A DNA stretch of 15,006 bases from Prevotellaceae bacterium UBA3849 (GTDB taxonomy: Bacteria; Bacteroidota; Bacteroidia; Bacteroidales; Bacteroidaceae), in assembly GCA_002392645.1 (NCBI GenBank), contig DGHL01000049.1, forward strand, positions 1 through 15,006. The letters run 5' to 3'. A model generated the notes under the pieces. It had not been told where the DNA came from. It worked only from the letters and a program-made list of their open reading frames with translations, and did no database searches. Below, one piece after another: positions 7,402-14,891 of this stretch; the first letter of the stretch is position 1, and every line of letters begins with the position of its first letter. Both the position numbers and the translations under genes were made by a program.

Positions 7402-7601
7402 TATATTTTACCCACTTGGGCATTCCGAGAGCAGTTTCCAGCATCTTTTTTCTCTATTTTGCACCGTGAAGTCGAATATTCCAAAAAATCAAAGTGTAAG
7501 CAAAATGGAAAAATAAGTAGCAAAAAGACAAAAAGGTAAAACGTGAAAGGTGGCATTATCTACTTCTTCAGAATTGTTAATTTAGAAAAAAACTTCGTTG
7601 C

Positions 7602-7631
7602 TTGCGATTATTCTTTTTTTTATTAATTTTG
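7602..7631 (+). promoter_or_regulatory. Upstream promoter (P1) of the oxidoreductase gene
   Basis: TTG at 7602-7604 and TAATTTTG at 7624-7631 are separated by 19 bases, a good match to the Bacteroidetes promoter consensus. Its -7 box supplies the TTG of the next promoter. Confidence 0.55.
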
Positions 7632-7658
7632 TATCTGCAATATTTTTTTGTAACTTTG
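7629..7658 (+). promoter_or_regulatory. Main promoter (P2) of the oxidoreductase gene
   Basis: TTG at 7629-7631 and TAACTTTG at 7651-7658 are 19 bases apart. Transcription would begin near 7664, giving a leader of about 24 nt before the start codon at 7688. This promoter also argues against any start upstream of 7664. Confidence 0.75.
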
Positions 7659-7687
7659 CACAACAGAACTATACACAGAGAAGAATA

Positions 7688-9169
7688 ATGAAATATGACG
7701 TTATAATAATAGGTTCGGGACTTGGCGGTCTGGAATGTGCTAACATACTCAGTCGTCAGGGATTGTCAGTGCTCGTACTTGAAAGGCAGTTGCAACCAGG
7801 CGGCTGCATGCAGAGCTACAAGCGCAAAGGCTGCTCATTTGACACCGGACTGCACTACGTTGGAGGACTGGACGAAGGCCAGAGCCTGCACTCTACGTTC
7901 AAATACCTCGGACTGCTCGACCTGCCATGGCAACGCCTTGACAGTAATGCCTTCGACAAAGTAACGTTCGTTGACAACGGCAACGGCGAGACAGAGACTT
8001 TCCTTTTCGCTGAGGGCTATGATAACTTTGCACGTACGCTGGCTGAACGATTTCCAAAAGAACGAAAGACCCTGCATGAATATGTGGACATGCTGCGCAA
8101 GACTGATGAAGACCAGCTCACGGCAATAACATCGCCAGTGCCACCGGAACAGTCGCTGACAAACAAGCTATTCTCAACCAACGCATGGGAATGGCTGCAC
8201 GAGAAATTCAACGACGAATTGCTGATAAACGTATTGTCAGGAACATCGCTAAAGATGGAGCTGCACAAAGCGACGCTGCCACTATTCACCTTTGCACATG
8301 GCAACGGCGGATTCATACAGAGCAGTTGGCGACTGAAAGGCGATGGCAACATGCTGGTAGGAAAACTCGTGGAAGAGATACGCAAAAACGGCGGCGAGGT
8401 GATTTGTAACGCCGAAGTGACGGAACTAAAAGAACGGGAAGGCAAGATAGCATACGCCGTATGCTCAAACGGCGAGACGTATGAGGCAGACACATTTATA
8501 TCAAACCTGCACCCTGTACAGACATGCTCACTCGTAAAGGAAAGCAGCGTGATGAAGAACATATACCGAAAGCGCATGGCACGACTGGAGAACACCTTCG
8601 GTATGTTCACTGTCTCACTGCGTCTGAAAGACAACGCCCTACCCTATTTCAACCACAACAAATACATATACGAGAAGCCAAACGTGTGGGAACTGTCAGA
8701 AGAAACGCATGATGGCAACGGCATACTTATCTCAAGCCCCACAAGCGGTAACCAGATAGACATCCTGACGCCTATGCTGTGGTCTGAATGCAGCCAGTGG
8801 AGCGACACCCACATAGGACGACGTGGCGACGAATACAAGAAGTTAAAGACAGAGAAGGCCGAGCTGTGCATCAAGCTTGCCGAGACACAGTTGCCGGGAC
8901 TGCGCGATGCCATTCAGGAGACATACACCTCCACTCCCCTCACCTATCGTGACTACAACCTCACGCCAGAGGGCTGTGCATACGGAGTGCGCAAGGACTG
9001 TAACATGCCGATGATGACGGTGCTGACGCCACGAACCCCTATCCCCAACCTGCTGATGACAGGTCAAAACCTCATGCTGCACGGACTGCACGGAGTAACG
9101 ATGACGACCCTGTTTACATGCGCAGAGATACTGGGCAAAGAGACCATATGTATGATTATCAAAGATTGA
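7688..9169 (+). CDS. FAD-dependent oxidoreductase, CrtI/phytoene desaturase and RetSat-like
   Basis: A 493-residue flavoprotein of the phytoene desaturase/all-trans-retinol saturase superfamily. The N-terminus has the dinucleotide-binding fold: KYDVIIIGSGLGGLECA with GSGLGG at 9-14, an acidic residue at E32 ending the second strand, and the PGGCMQSYKRKGCSFDTGLHY stretch in which GG at 38-39 and the GLHY motif are typical. The C-terminal LLMTGQNLMLHGLHGVTMTTLFTCAEILG block is the family FAD-binding signature. The start at 7688 is chosen because it directly precedes the fold and lies just after the promoter; a frame extension to 7598 would cross the promoter. Members act on polyene or polyisoprenoid chains. 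With the LolA-like and thioesterase genes downstream, it may modify a polyene or unusual lipid. The substrate is inference. Confidence 0.88.
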   Translation: MKYDVIIIGSGLGGLECANILSRQGLSVLVLERQLQPGGCMQSYKRKGCSFDTGLHYVGGLDEGQSLHSTFKYLGLLDLPWQRLDSNAFDKVTFVDNGNGETETFLFAEGYDNFARTLAERFPKERKTLHEYVDMLRKTDEDQLTAITSPVPPEQSLTNKLFSTNAWEWLHEKFNDELLINVLSGTSLKMELHKATLPLFTFAHGNGGFIQSSWRLKGDGNMLVGKLVEEIRKNGGEVICNAEVTELKEREGKIAYAVCSNGETYEADTFISNLHPVQTCSLVKESSVMKNIYRKRMARLENTFGMFTVSLRLKDNALPYFNHNKYIYEKPNVWELSEETHDGNGILISSPTSGNQIDILTPMLWSECSQWSDTHIGRRGDEYKKLKTEKAELCIKLAETQLPGLRDAIQETYTSTPLTYRDYNLTPEGCAYGVRKDCNMPMMTVLTPRTPIPNLLMTGQNLMLHGLHGVTMTTLFTCAEILGKETICMIIKD

Positions 9170-9239
9170 AACTCTTAACATTGAAACTTAAAAAAGCATA
9201 AAAGCAGGGAGTTTTTATTACTGAACGGAGATATTTTAT

Positions 9240-9247
9240 TAATTTTG
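9240..9247 (+). promoter_or_regulatory. Candidate -7 box for the LolA-like gene
   Basis: TAATTTTG matches TAnnTTTG in the 170-base gap between the oxidoreductase and the LolA-like gene. At 19 bases upstream is TTA instead of TTG. The stretch TTTATTAATTTTG(C/T)AT followed by GCAA is shared with promoter P1 at about 7619-7640, so the two transcription units may be co-regulated. Confidence 0.4.
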
Positions 9248-9339
9248 CATTCGCAAACTCCATACGGCAGATATGCAAAGATGCCTATCTGCCCAGAGTT
9301 ACCTATCAACAAGATTAAAAGAAAGGAACAAAGTAAATT

Positions 9340-9933
9340 ATGAAGAAGATTTTTACAACCCTTACACTTATCATGGTATGTGTCATGTGTTTTGCCCAAG
9401 GAGCGGACTATAAGAAAGCCGTGGCAAAATACAAGAACGTAGCATCACTGACAGCCACAGCCACCCGTACGGTACACAAGGCTGCCGTAGCGAAAGACAA
9501 GGTTACGGCTGGTACCCTCTATGTAAAGAAAGGCGGGAAGGTGCTTATTGCCAACGGTAAGGATGCACTGCTGATGAACGGCACCGCATTTACCATGAAG
9601 AAAGGTCCGCTGAAAGCAAAAACCGACAGTCAGAAAGATGCGCAGTACAAGACTTTCCACGATGTTCTCGAGAGCATATTCAACGGAGGTGCAACTGATA
9701 TCAGCAGGCACTCTGACATCAAGACTACCAAAAGCGGCAGCAACATCATATTGACTATCACGCCTGCAAAGACAAAGAAGAAGCAGATGTTCTCTTCATA
9801 CGTCATAACCATTGACGGCAAGGCACAAGAGTTACGCTCCATAAGAATGAACCAAAAAGGCGGCTCATACACCGAATATACTTTCAGCAACTATAAGCTT
9901 GGTGCCAACGTCAGCGACAAAATGTTCAAGTAA
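9340..9933 (+). CDS. LolA-like outer-membrane lipoprotein carrier family protein
   Basis: A 197-residue periplasmic protein. MKKIFTTLTLIMVCVMCFA is a signal peptide with likely cleavage before QGADYKK. There is no conserved lipobox cysteine at the cleavage point, so it should be soluble rather than a lipoprotein. The mature part shows the LolA pattern: alternating beta strands such as GTLYVKKGGKVLIANGKDALLMNG, a helix with DVLESIF near 108-114, then NIILTITPAKTKKKQMFSSYVITID and an ending with TEYTFSNYKLG. LolA-fold proteins shuttle acylated molecules through the periplasm. A LolA relative beside a thioesterase is common in aryl polyene/flexirubin-type clusters, where it is thought to move the product to the outer membrane. 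Its stop codon shares an A with the next start (TAATG). Confidence 0.82.
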   Translation: MKKIFTTLTLIMVCVMCFAQGADYKKAVAKYKNVASLTATATRTVHKAAVAKDKVTAGTLYVKKGGKVLIANGKDALLMNGTAFTMKKGPLKAKTDSQKDAQYKTFHDVLESIFNGGATDISRHSDIKTTKSGSNIILTITPAKTKKKQMFSSYVITIDGKAQELRSIRMNQKGGSYTEYTFSNYKLGANVSDKMFK

Positions 9934-10352
9934 TGGAACTGGAGGATATCACACGCATACAGGTGAAGTTCTCGGAGATTGACTCTATGCGTCGTGTATG
10001 GCATGGCACATACGTGAAATATTTTGAGGACGGACGAGAGTCTTTCGGCAGACACTATCCAGGGGTACACTACAAAATAATGCAGGATACAGGCATATAC
10101 GCCCCTATATATGACATACAGGTGCGTTGCCTTGCGCCATTGGAGATGAACGACGTAGCAGTGATACATACATTCTACGTTCCTAAACGCGGCGCACGTC
10201 TTGACTATCGATACGAGATATATCGCGAACGGGATAACGTCTTATGCTGCAAAGGTTCTACGACACAGCTCTTCATTGATGAAAGCGGCGAACAGATGTA
10301 TGACATACCGTTCTTTTATGAAGATTGGAAAAAGAAATACCTTACCAAATAA
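9933..10352 (+). CDS. Hotdog-fold acyl-CoA/ACP thioesterase (4HBT/YbgC-like)
   Basis: A 139-residue cytoplasmic enzyme of the 4-hydroxybenzoyl-CoA thioesterase family, which hydrolyses acyl thioesters. The N-terminal signature is present: VKFSEIDSMRRVWHGTYVKYFEDGRESF, with the catalytic-type Asp at D17, then H24/G25, Y27 and the helix with E32 and R35. The usual small residue before the V of the GHV motif is replaced by RR, which might alter the active-site loop. Length is standard. The start overlaps the LolA-like stop as TAATG, so the two are translationally coupled. The stop codon TAA is embedded in the left arm of the terminator stem. In polyene clusters such thioesterases release or edit the acyl chain. 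That role is inference. Confidence 0.87.
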   Translation: MELEDITRIQVKFSEIDSMRRVWHGTYVKYFEDGRESFGRHYPGVHYKIMQDTGIYAPIYDIQVRCLAPLEMNDVAVIHTFYVPKRGARLDYRYEIYRERDNVLCCKGSTTQLFIDESGEQMYDIPFFYEDWKKKYLTK

Positions 10353-10400
10353 GAAAACAGGTTGAATACCTTTTACGGCATTCAACCTGTTTTCTTTTAT
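10351..10400. terminator. Bidirectional terminator between convergent genes
   Basis: AAGAAAACAGGTTGAAT (10351-10367) pairs over 17 bp with ATTCAACCTGTTTTCTT (10380-10396), and CC/GG adds two pairs inside the loop. T-rich sequence follows on both strands, so it can end the thioesterase transcript and the OmpA transcript. The stem starts inside the thioesterase stop codon. Confidence 0.92.
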
Positions 10401-10422
10401 AATTCCTAAACAAACTGGTTGT

Positions 10423-11256
10423 TTATTTCTCTGGAGCCTTACCTATCAGTTCCATGAACTCATCAAGCTTTGGAGTAATGATGATCTGAGTACGACGGTT
10501 CTTGGTCTTACCTGCTGCAGTATTGTTTGATGCTATTGGATTGTATTCACCACGACCGCCTGCTGTCAGACGCTTTGGATCAACACCATACTTAGTCTGC
10601 AAAGCCTGTACCACACTTGATGCGCGGAGACATGACAAGTCCCAGTTGTTTCGGATGTTTGTCTTAGAAATAGGCACATCGTCAGTGTTACCCTCTATCA
10701 ACACGTCATAGTCCTTATAGTCCTTGATAATCTTTGCAATCTTTGAGAGAGCCACGCCAGCAGCATCGCTGATTTCATAAGAACCACTCTTATAGAGCAT
10801 GTTGTCTGAAAGAGAGATGTAAACCACACCCTTCATAACCTGTACGTCAACATCCTTCAGATCTTCCTTAGAGAGAGAACGTGTAAGGTTGTTTGTAAGC
10901 ACCATGTTAAGTGAATCACTCTTAGACTTCACCTCTACAAGATGACGGATGTATTGGTTTGACTCGTTAATCTGATCTACGAGCTTTGCAATGTTCACAT
11001 TATTAGAATTAGCATTGCTCAGACTCTGCGAGAGACTTCTCTGCAGTGCCTCATTGGTATTCTGACAAGATGACAACTGATCCTGAAGGCTATTTACACG
11101 TGCAAGAGCCGCAGCTAACTGCTCACGTGCATCCTGATACTGACTGGTCAGTTCCTTGTTGTGGTTCTGACAATTTTCAAGATCTTTCTTACTTGCGCAG
11201 CTACTGATTGTAATGCATCCAGCAACAATCGCTGCAAAAATAATCATTTTTTTCAT
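10423..11256 (-). CDS. OmpA-domain outer-membrane lipoprotein with coiled-coil stalk
   Basis: A 277-residue envelope protein anchoring the outer membrane to peptidoglycan. MKKMIIFAAIVAGCITISSC is a lipoprotein signal peptide, with the acylated cysteine at C20 in an ISSC lipobox. Residues about 23-125 are a heptad-rich coiled coil (LENCQNHNKELTSQYQDAREQL onward) rich in Q, N and S. The OmpA/MotB domain covers about 147-262, with GNTDDVPI at 189-196 and NWDLSCLRASSVV at 204-216. These include the Asp and Arg (R211) positions that bind diaminopimelate in peptidoglycan. No beta-barrel is present, so it resembles Pal-like or OmpA-like lipoproteins rather than OmpA porin. It starts 44 nt after the formate-tetrahydrofolate ligase stop, with no promoter visible in the gap, suggesting cotranscription without obvious functional link. 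Confidence 0.9.
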   Translation of the reverse strand: MKKMIIFAAIVAGCITISSCASKKDLENCQNHNKELTSQYQDAREQLAAALARVNSLQDQLSSCQNTNEALQRSLSQSLSNANSNNVNIAKLVDQINESNQYIRHLVEVKSKSDSLNMVLTNNLTRSLSKEDLKDVDVQVMKGVVYISLSDNMLYKSGSYEISDAAGVALSKIAKIIKDYKDYDVLIEGNTDDVPISKTNIRNNWDLSCLRASSVVQALQTKYGVDPKRLTAGGRGEYNPIASNNTAAGKTKNRRTQIIITPKLDEFMELIGKAPEK

Positions 11257-11300
11257 AATGTGTTTCTGTTTTTATTTTCTAATACTTATTGGATAATCAA

Positions 11301-12968
11301 TTATGACAAACCGGTAATCTGCCCGTCAACGACATCTATCTTCTCTGCCTGTGGCACACGTGGAAGTCCTGGCATACGCATTATGTCACCAGCAATGGCT
11401 ACTATCATCTCTGCTCCTGCACTGATAACGAAATCACGTATAGTAAACTCAAAGTCCGTAGGAACACCATAGCACTTAGGATCATCCGAGAAAGAATACT
11501 GCGTCTTTGCAATACATACAGGGAACTTATCATAGCCCAGACTCTCTATCATCTTTATCTTTGCCAGTGCTGCAGGCTGGAATATCACAGTACCGGCACC
11601 ATATATCTGGGTTGCAACCTTCTCCACTTTAGTCTTGACATCGTCTGTATCGGCATATTGGAAAGACACAGGCTTGGACGGATTGTTGGCAATTTCATCA
11701 ACAACTACATTGGCAAGTTCCACTGCACCATTGCCACCTTCCATGAACGCATTGTTTTCTGCAAATGCCACACCTATTTCCTTGCAATGCTCACGAACTA
11801 TTGCCATTTCTTCGTCAGTATCGAAAGCATAACGATTGAAGCATACTACAACAGTCTGTCCGAACGACTGCATATTGCGCACATGTTTATCAAGGTTCTT
11901 GAAGCCTTCACGCAGTCCTTCCGCATTAGGTTTCTTTATATCCTCGAGCGGCACGCCACCATGCATCTTCAACCCCTGCGTAGTGGCTACAACGACTGTG
12001 AGCTTTGGATTCAAGCCTGCCTTACGACATTTTATATCATAGAATTTCTCTGCGCCGAGATCAGCACCGAATCCTGCCTCCGTAATAACATAGTCACCGT
12101 ATGTCATGGCTGTACGGGTAGCTATTACCGTATTACATCCATGCGCAATATTTGCAAACGGTCCACCATGAACGAAAGCCGGTGTATTCTCGGTAGTCTG
12201 TACGAGATTCGGATTCAACGCATCCATCAGCAGGGCACATATAGAACCTGCAACTCCCATATCCTTTACGGTGAATGCCGTGCCGTCATGGCGTATTCCT
12301 AGCAATATATTTTCTATGCGTCGGCGTAAGTCCTCCTGGTCTTTTGCTAAACACAATATTGCCATGATTTCAGAGGCAGGAGTAATATCGAAACCACTCT
12401 CCAACACTACGCCGTTGGTACGTGGGCCAAGACCTGTAACAATGTTTCTCAGGTTACGATCATTCACATCCATGACACGCTTCCAAAGCACGGTCTTCAG
12501 GGAGAATCCCTCTGACTGATGCTGATAAAGGTAGTTGTCTAACAATGCGGATATCATATTGTGTGCTGACGTCACAGCATGGAAATCACCAGTAAAATGA
12601 AGGTTTATCTTCTCCATTGGCAACACCTGAGCATATCCACCGCCTGCGGCTCCACCCTTCATTCCGAAACAAGGTCCCAAGGATGGTTCACGCAACGCAA
12701 GGACTGCCTTCTTGCCAATCTTAGCCAAACCGAGGGCTAAGCCTATAGATACAGTCGTCTTGCCTATACCTGCCTTGGTAGGCGTAATCGCAGTCACAAG
12801 GATCAAATTACTCTTGGCAACCTTTGACTCATCAATCGTTGTATATGGCACCTTTGCTATATACTTGCCATAAGGCTCCAGAATTTCTTCCGAAATTCCA
12901 ATCTGCGCCGCAACATCCTTTATAGGCTGCAAATGCGCTTCGTGTGCTATTTCAATGTCTGTCTTCAT
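11301..12968 (-). CDS. fhs: Formate-tetrahydrofolate ligase
   Basis: A cytoplasmic enzyme that joins formate to tetrahydrofolate using ATP, making 10-formyltetrahydrofolate for purine and fMet-tRNA synthesis. At 555 residues it matches the family. The nucleotide-binding loop [11 protein letters not shown] is at 62-72. The hallmark [18 protein letters not shown] block is at 94-111, followed by [17 protein letters not shown]. The whole protein is colinear with the family through the ending [27 protein letters not shown]. The start at 12968 follows an AT-rich leader from the promoter at 13052-13082. It is divergent from trigger factor and is followed closely by the OmpA-domain lipoprotein. Confidence 0.97.
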   Translation of the reverse strand: MKTDIEIAHEAHLQPIKDVAAQIGISEEILEPYGKYIAKVPYTTIDESKVAKSNLILVTAITPTKAGIGKTTVSIGLALGLAKIGKKAVLALREPSLGPCFGMKGGAAGGGYAQVLPMEKINLHFTGDFHAVTSAHNMISALLDNYLYQHQSEGFSLKTVLWKRVMDVNDRNLRNIVTGLGPRTNGVVLESGFDITPASEIMAILCLAKDQEDLRRRIENILLGIRHDGTAFTVKDMGVAGSICALLMDALNPNLVQTTENTPAFVHGGPFANIAHGCNTVIATRTAMTYGDYVITEAGFGADLGAEKFYDIKCRKAGLNPKLTVVVATTQGLKMHGGVPLEDIKKPNAEGLREGFKNLDKHVRNMQSFGQTVVVCFNRYAFDTDEEMAIVREHCKEIGVAFAENNAFMEGGNGAVELANVVVDEIANNPSKPVSFQYADTDDVKTKVEKVATQIYGAGTVIFQPAALAKIKMIESLGYDKFPVCIAKTQYSFSDDPKCYGVPTDFEFTIRDFVISAGAEMIVAIAGDIMRMPGLPRVPQAEKIDVVDGQITGLS

Positions 12969-13020
12969 TGTTTAGTTTTCGGATAGTTTTATTTATCTTT
13001 TTCTTTTCTCATATATCAGT

Positions 13021-13049
13021 CTTAATCATGCCACTGAAGCATGACTAAA
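13021..13049 (-). other. Hairpin at the 5' end of the fhs leader
   Basis: On the - strand, eleven bases at 13049-13039 pair with 13031-13021 around a seven-base loop, including G-T wobbles. The uninterrupted core is TCATGC with GCATGA. It lies immediately after the -7 box, so the mRNA would begin with or within this stem. It could stabilise the transcript or regulate it. No known riboswitch is recognised. Confidence 0.5.
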
Positions 13050-13051
13050 TG

Positions 13052-13082
13052 CAAAGGTAAGCACTTTTTCCGAGTCCACCAA
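13052..13082 (-). promoter_or_regulatory. fhs promoter
   Basis: On the - strand TTG (13082-13080) and TACCTTTG (13059-13052) are 20 bases apart, a full match to the Bacteroidetes consensus. The start site near 13046 gives a leader of about 77 nt. Confidence 0.8.
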
Positions 13083-13204
13083 ATATTTTCAGTTTTTTTT
13101 TGTTTCGGAAAAGATTTGTAACTACCAAGTAACAACTGAAAAAATCGATACGATAGAAAAAGCTAAACAACAAAGAGTTTGCGATGTTAAAAACATTTAA
13201 GGAT

Positions 13205-13235
13205 TTGTGTATGTCTAATATTATTTGTAACTTTG
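13205..13235 (+). promoter_or_regulatory. tig promoter
   Basis: TTG at 13205-13207 and TAACTTTG at 13228-13235 are separated by 20 bases. Transcription near 13242 gives a leader of about 85 nt that is very A-rich just before the start codon. The 358-base gap between fhs and tig therefore holds two divergent promoters and their leaders. Confidence 0.82.
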
Positions 13236-13242
13236 CACCTCA

Positions 13243-13279
13243 AAACGTGCGTACACGTTTATATTTTTCTCAAGAAAAA
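13243..13279 (+). other. Two small hairpins in the tig leader
   Basis: AAACGTG (13243-13249) pairs with CACGTTT (13254-13260) around CGTA at the expected 5' end of the mRNA. TTTTTCT (13264-13270) pairs with AGAAAAA (13273-13279). Their function is unknown. The second is AT-only and may be weak. Confidence 0.4.
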
Positions 13280-13326
13280 GCTTTAGACATAGAACTAAAA
13301 ACAAAAAAAATAACTCAAAAACAAAA

Positions 13327-14679
13327 ATGAACATTACATTCGACAACCCAGAAAAAATCAGCGGTGTGCTGACTATTGTCGTTGAAGAGGCAGATTATCA
13401 GGATAATGTGCGCAAGACACTCAACGAGTATCGTAAGAAGGCTAACATTCCAGGATTCCGTCCAGGTCAGGCTCCTATCGGTATGATAAAGCGCCAGCTC
13501 GGACCTCAGGTTAAGGTTGATGCTATCAACAAGCTTGTAGGCGAGAAGCTTTACGAGTATATCAAGGAGAACAAAATCAACATGCTTGGCGAGCCTATGC
13601 CACACCTTGGCGAAGAGCCTGTAGATCTTGATGCACCTGCACCATACACCCTGAAGTTCGACATCGCCGTCGCACCAGAAATGGACATCAAGCTTACAAA
13701 GCGCAACAAGATTGCATATTACAATATAACCGTTGATGACAAGATGATCGACCAGCAGATTGATGCATACGCTTCACGTGGCGGTGCTTATGAGAAGGTC
13801 GATTCATACGAGGACAACGATATGCTGAAAGGTGACCTGCGTGAGTTGAATGCTGACGGCAGCACAAAGGAAGGTGGCATCACCGTTTCTGAGGCTGTTC
13901 TTATGCCTGCATACATGAAGGTTGACGAGCAGAAGGCTCTTTTCCAGGGTTGCAAGGTAGGTGACATCATCACATTCAACCCAAAGAAGGCTTATCCAGA
14001 GTCTAGCGTTGAGGTTTCTTCTCTCCTTAAGATTACAAAGGAAGAGGCAGAGAAAGTAGAGGCAAACTTTACTTTCCAGGTAACAGAGATTACACGCTAC
14101 AAGAAGCACGCAATAGACCAGGAGCTCTTCGACCAGACATTCGGCGAGGGAACCGTAAAGAACGAGAAGGAATTCCGCGAGAAGATCGCAGAGAACCTGA
14201 AGCAGCAGCTTGATGTTAATGCAGAGTATCGCTTCCTTGCTGATGTACGCGCTTATGTAGAGAAGAAGCTCGGCACTGTTAAGTATGCTGACGACATCAT
14301 GAAGCGTATTATGCTCGCCAACAACAAGGACAAGGATCAGAAGTTTGTTGACGACAACTACGAGGCAAGCATCAAGGAGCTCACATGGCACCTTGCAAAG
14401 AACCACCTGCTTGAGCAGTGCGAGGTTAAAATCGAGGATGCTGACGTCAAGGAGGTTGCTAAAGAAATGACTCGCATGCAGTTTGCTCAGTATGGCATGT
14501 CTAATATTCCAGAGGAGTACATCGAGCAGTACTCTGAGGAGATGTTGAAGAAGCCAGAGCAGGTTGACCAGCTTGTAAACCAGGCTGCAGACCGCAAACT
14601 GATGAAGGCTCTGAAAGACGTCGTTGCACTTGACACCAAGGATATCACATATGATGATTTCTCTAAGCTTAATGCTTAA
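13327..14679 (+). CDS. tig: Trigger factor, ribosome-associated chaperone
   Basis: A 450-residue chaperone that binds the ribosome exit tunnel and folds nascent chains. The N-terminal ribosome-binding domain carries the signature GFRPGQAPIGMIKRQLG beginning near residue 43. The KLYEYIKENKINMLGEPMP segment is characteristic of Bacteroidales trigger factors. The middle region, about 155-255, corresponds to the PPIase-like domain, which in this lineage is divergent, with EVTEITRYKKH marking its end. The helical C-terminal arms (about 260-440) include the substrate-holding region. The start at 13327 follows the A-rich leader, with no competing upstream in-frame start. A terminator follows 31 bases after the stop, so it appears to be a single-gene unit. 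In many Bacteroidales clpP and clpX follow tig; they are not next here. Confidence 0.95.
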   Translation: MNITFDNPEKISGVLTIVVEEADYQDNVRKTLNEYRKKANIPGFRPGQAPIGMIKRQLGPQVKVDAINKLVGEKLYEYIKENKINMLGEPMPHLGEEPVDLDAPAPYTLKFDIAVAPEMDIKLTKRNKIAYYNITVDDKMIDQQIDAYASRGGAYEKVDSYEDNDMLKGDLRELNADGSTKEGGITVSEAVLMPAYMKVDEQKALFQGCKVGDIITFNPKKAYPESSVEVSSLLKITKEEAEKVEANFTFQVTEITRYKKHAIDQELFDQTFGEGTVKNEKEFREKIAENLKQQLDVNAEYRFLADVRAYVEKKLGTVKYADDIMKRIMLANNKDKDQKFVDDNYEASIKELTWHLAKNHLLEQCEVKIEDADVKEVAKEMTRMQFAQYGMSNIPEEYIEQYSEEMLKKPEQVDQLVNQAADRKLMKALKDVVALDTKDITYDDFSKLNA

Positions 14680-14709
14680 AAAGCAAAGCTATTAAAAAGC
14701 TATTAATAT

Positions 14710-14748
14710 AAAAGCGAGAATCAGGATTCACCTGACTCTCGCTTTTTT
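14710..14748 (+). terminator. Terminator of tig
   Basis: AAAAGCGAGA (14710-14719) pairs with TCTCGCTTTT (14737-14746), and inside it TCAGG pairs with CCTGA across one mismatch, leaving a five-base loop. A six-T run ends the right arm. It is a strong rho-independent terminator. Confidence 0.93.
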
Positions 14749-14848
14749 CATTCCATACCATTGCCTTTACAACTTATCATCCATTGGGGAATTATGTGCA
14801 GTAATGCTTTTTCATTCATCAGGCAGTTCTGCATCGTGTAACAAAATC

Positions 14849-14889
14849 AAAAAGCACCGCATGGACCAATACCCATTACGATGCTTTTT
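14849..14889. terminator. Second terminator-like hairpin
   Basis: AAAAAGCA (14849-14856) pairs with TGCTTTTT (14882-14889), and the inner bases CCG.ATGG pair imperfectly with CCCAT..CG. It has A and T tracts on both sides and could act in either direction. The roughly 100 bases between it and the tig terminator hold no gene I can support, so it may belong to a transcript from the right, or to a lost gene. Confidence 0.6.
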
Positions 14890-14891
14890 AA

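Larger units (their letters stand above)
7066..7529. repeat. Composite repeat element with 46-nt inverted arms (MITE-like)
   Basis: The reverse complement of 7066-7111 aligns with 7484-7529. The first 17 bases (AAAAATCAAAGTGTAAG on the inner side) are identical, and the rest matches with a handful of substitutions and one small shift, down to GCAAAA(T/A)GAC. Between the arms lie the tandem array at 7224-7351 and the perfect inverted repeat at 7357-7401. No protein-coding gene with family features is seen inside. The roughly 464-bp size, AT-richness and inverted termini suggest a non-autonomous mobile or extragenic palindromic element. Target-site duplications are not evident. The arms are directly observed and the mobile-element reading is inference. 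Confidence 0.6.

Noticed and set aside
7357..7539. A 60-codon frame starting at TTG inside the long inverted repeat
   Set aside because: It is made of the palindrome and the right inverted arm, has no ATG or ribosome-binding site, and shows no family features.
7598..7687. N-terminal extension of the oxidoreductase by 30 residues
   Set aside because: It would overlap the promoter boxes at 7602-7658, and the nucleotide-binding fold begins right at the ATG at 7688.
11658..12302. A 214-codon frame antisense to fhs
   Set aside because: fhs is complete and conserved over the same bases. No promoter or start context supports the antisense frame.
14755..14843. A 28-codon frame on the - strand between the two terminators
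   Set aside because: No promoter box, ribosome-binding site or recognisable product; likely random.
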